Part shown: in pieces, positions 63,074 to 64,000 of the stretch
How the letters are laid out: each line of letters starts with the position of its first letter
How positions within the stretch are numbered: the stretch's first letter is position 1
Notes under the pieces: generated by a model
Told to the model about the DNA's origin: nothing
Seen by the model: only the letters and a program-made list of their open reading frames with translations
Databases searched by the model: none
Assembly: GCF_020097815.1 (NCBI RefSeq)
Contig: NZ_CP083663.1
Location: 496,001-560,000, forward strand
Direction of reading: 5' to 3'
Length of the DNA: 64,000 nucleotides
From: Haloprofundus salinisoli
GTDB taxonomy: Archaea > Halobacteriota > Halobacteria > Halobacteriales > Haloferacaceae
Position numbers and translations under genes: made by a program

Positions 63074-63233
63074 TCAATAGAAGCCGGGTTTCCAATCCTT
63101 CACCAGCTCAATCTCAGCCAAGTACAGAGACGGCAATTCCGTCTCATCATCTACCATCTGATACTGCGGCCACCACATATCCCTGTTAAAGTTCAGCGAG
63201 CGTCTCCAATTCATCAGGCGTGAGTGCGTCCAT
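63074..63233 (-). pseudogene. Fragments of a small gene in two frames
   Basis: From ATG 63233 a frame reads MDALTPDELETLAEL and stops at 63186-63188. A neighbouring frame continues with NRDMWWPQYQMVDDETELPSLYLAEIELVKDWKPGFY and ends at 63074. Together they look like one short protein split by an indel. The family is unknown and the call is weak. Confidence 0.3.
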
Positions 63234-63281
63234 AGCGATCTCGGAGAATACGAGTCTAGAGCCTCACCAGACTCAACTGAT

Positions 63282-63600
63282 GTGAAAATAAGCACGCAAC
63301 AGGACCTAAACTCCGAACTGTGGGGGCTCCTCGGTATCGCGTGGTTCGCGTTCGTCCTCGGGTTCGCACACGAGGAGAAGTTCGAGATCATCGCGCTCTG
63401 TACCGGGTCGAACTACTGCCTCGAACTCATGAGTGCGTGGTCTCACGGTCATCGTGGGTATCGTCGGACTGACGATGCTGTTGATTGCAGGCTACCACCA
63501 CTCCGAAAAACTGGTCGTGCGGTACACGCCGTATCTCCCCGCGTTCTCCGCTGCCGTTCTCACCATTATGGGCGTTGGTTTCATCGCAGGGGTCTTCTGA
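63282..63600 (+). pseudogene. Truncated, frameshifted nickel/cobalt-type transporter remnant
   Basis: The frame from 63282 contains LWGLLGIAWFAFVLGFAHEE followed by KFEIIALCTGSNYC, reminiscent of the C-terminal part of NicO/UreH-type metal transporters, which keep a conserved HEE motif. At about 63440 the sense moves to another frame, continuing LTVIVGIVGLTMLLIAGYHH to GVGFIAGVF and TGA 63598-63600. The N-terminal half of such a protein is missing. It is therefore a decayed fragment; the family assignment is tentative. Confidence 0.55.
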
Positions 63601-63703
63601 GGAGGATTGAACAAGGTGGAGCAAAGGAGCCAAAGATAATCGAAAACGCCATTCTACGTGCCGTCGGTAGAAAGTTACGCGAGAGTTCTTATCCTATCAA
63701 ATA

Positions 63704-64000
63704 TCACCTACCGAACCTAAAGTTCCAAAGATGTCGCAATTGACCTCGAAGACTAGCTGAGACAGCTCCATTGAGATACTGACGTCCGAGCGCCGTTATC
63801 CGGTATTTCCCCCGGTCGACTTTAGTCACGAACCCACGCTTTTCCAACTCAATGAGTCTGCGGTTCACCTCGTCACGGCTGTAATCGATGTTATGAGCAA
63901 TGATCGACGGGGTCAAGACGAGATCCGCTGAGTCGAACAGATTCAGAACTGTATCGTCAATCGGCAACATCCAGTCGGCGGGCTCGCGAACTTGGCTTGG
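63704..64000 (-). CDS. Winged-helix regulator (PhiH1-repressor-like), partial
   Basis: The frame runs from 63704 to the window edge; the last residues at the edge read PSQVREPADWMLPIDD, and proteins of this type normally have a few residues before the ADWM segment, so the start is probably outside. LTPSIIAHNIDYSRDEVNRRLIELEKRGFVTKVDRGKYRITALGRQYL is a clear winged helix related to haloarchaeal PhiH1-repressor-like proteins. It probably regulates mobile or accessory genes. Confidence 0.82.
   Translation of the reverse strand, partial: PSQVREPADWMLPIDDTVLNLFDSADLVLTPSIIAHNIDYSRDEVNRRLIELEKRGFVTKVDRGKYRITALGRQYLNGAVSASLRGQLRHLWNFRFGR

Overview
The window is chromosomal DNA of a haloarchaeon (class Halobacteria, possibly a Haloferacales-like lineage). 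The evidence is the high GC content of most of the window, very acidic proteins, archaeal family members (FttA/aCPSF1, dual-domain KaiC-like ATPase, bacterio-opsin-activator regulators with C-terminal HTH, DUF373, DUF371, split methylmalonyl-CoA mutase, fused-subunit 2-oxoacid:ferredoxin oxidoreductase) and TATA-like boxes about 25-30 nt upstream of start codons, as expected for leaderless transcripts.

From 1 to about 51.4 kb the sequence is ordinary core genome. 0-10 kb: small membrane proteins, two universal stress proteins, a thioredoxin-fold protein, a GNAT enzyme, ThiC, an acyl-CoA synthetase, and a DUF4212/sodium-solute symporter/UspA operon. 10-14.2 kb: acetyl-CoA synthetase and the large methylmalonyl-CoA mutase subunit; with the symporter these suggest uptake and activation of acetate or propionate. 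14.6-18.3 kb: signalling genes (a small winged-helix protein, a receiver/GAF/HTH regulator behind a KaiC-like ATPase). 18.3-24.7 kb: a flavin reductase, korAB, a lipoprotein and a geranylgeranyl-reductase-family flavoprotein. 24.7-34.3 kb: a frameshifted YdcF gene, regulators, an aldo/keto reductase, membrane proteins, DUF373, SppA, a coiled-coil protein, DUF371, endonuclease III and methylglyoxal synthase. 34.3-43.6 kb: the termination/RNA-processing factor FttA, prolyl-tRNA synthetase and glutamate synthase. 43.8-51.4 kb: two Tat-secreted proteins whose glycine-rich tails are cut off by in-frame stops, two paralogous epimerases, a GNAT enzyme, an HD protein, AlaX and an FkbM methyltransferase.

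At about 51.45 kb the character changes. A pair of short direct repeats lies just ahead of a tyrosine recombinase gene that is broken by a one-base frameshift. From there to the window end the DNA is visibly less GC-rich, gene density is lower, and most products are small membrane proteins, winged-helix proteins or lipoproteins, plus a trans-sulfuration PLP enzyme, an ABM-domain protein and a PhzF homologue. This is an integrated accessory region.

The most unusual feature is in this region. At least nine copies of an imperfect palindrome of about 90 bp lie between 54.1 and 63.0 kb, all in the same orientation. They usually sit between single genes or gene pairs, whatever the direction of those genes. 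Seven copies have arms separated by exactly 39 nt. A recombinase followed by a head-to-tail series of gene-plus-hairpin-repeat units resembles an integron cassette array, although the repeats lack the classical attC core. This is an inference from layout and structure. A MITE family or a structured RNA element remains possible. The right end (63.0-63.6 kb) holds gene remnants, and a winged-helix gene runs off the window edge.
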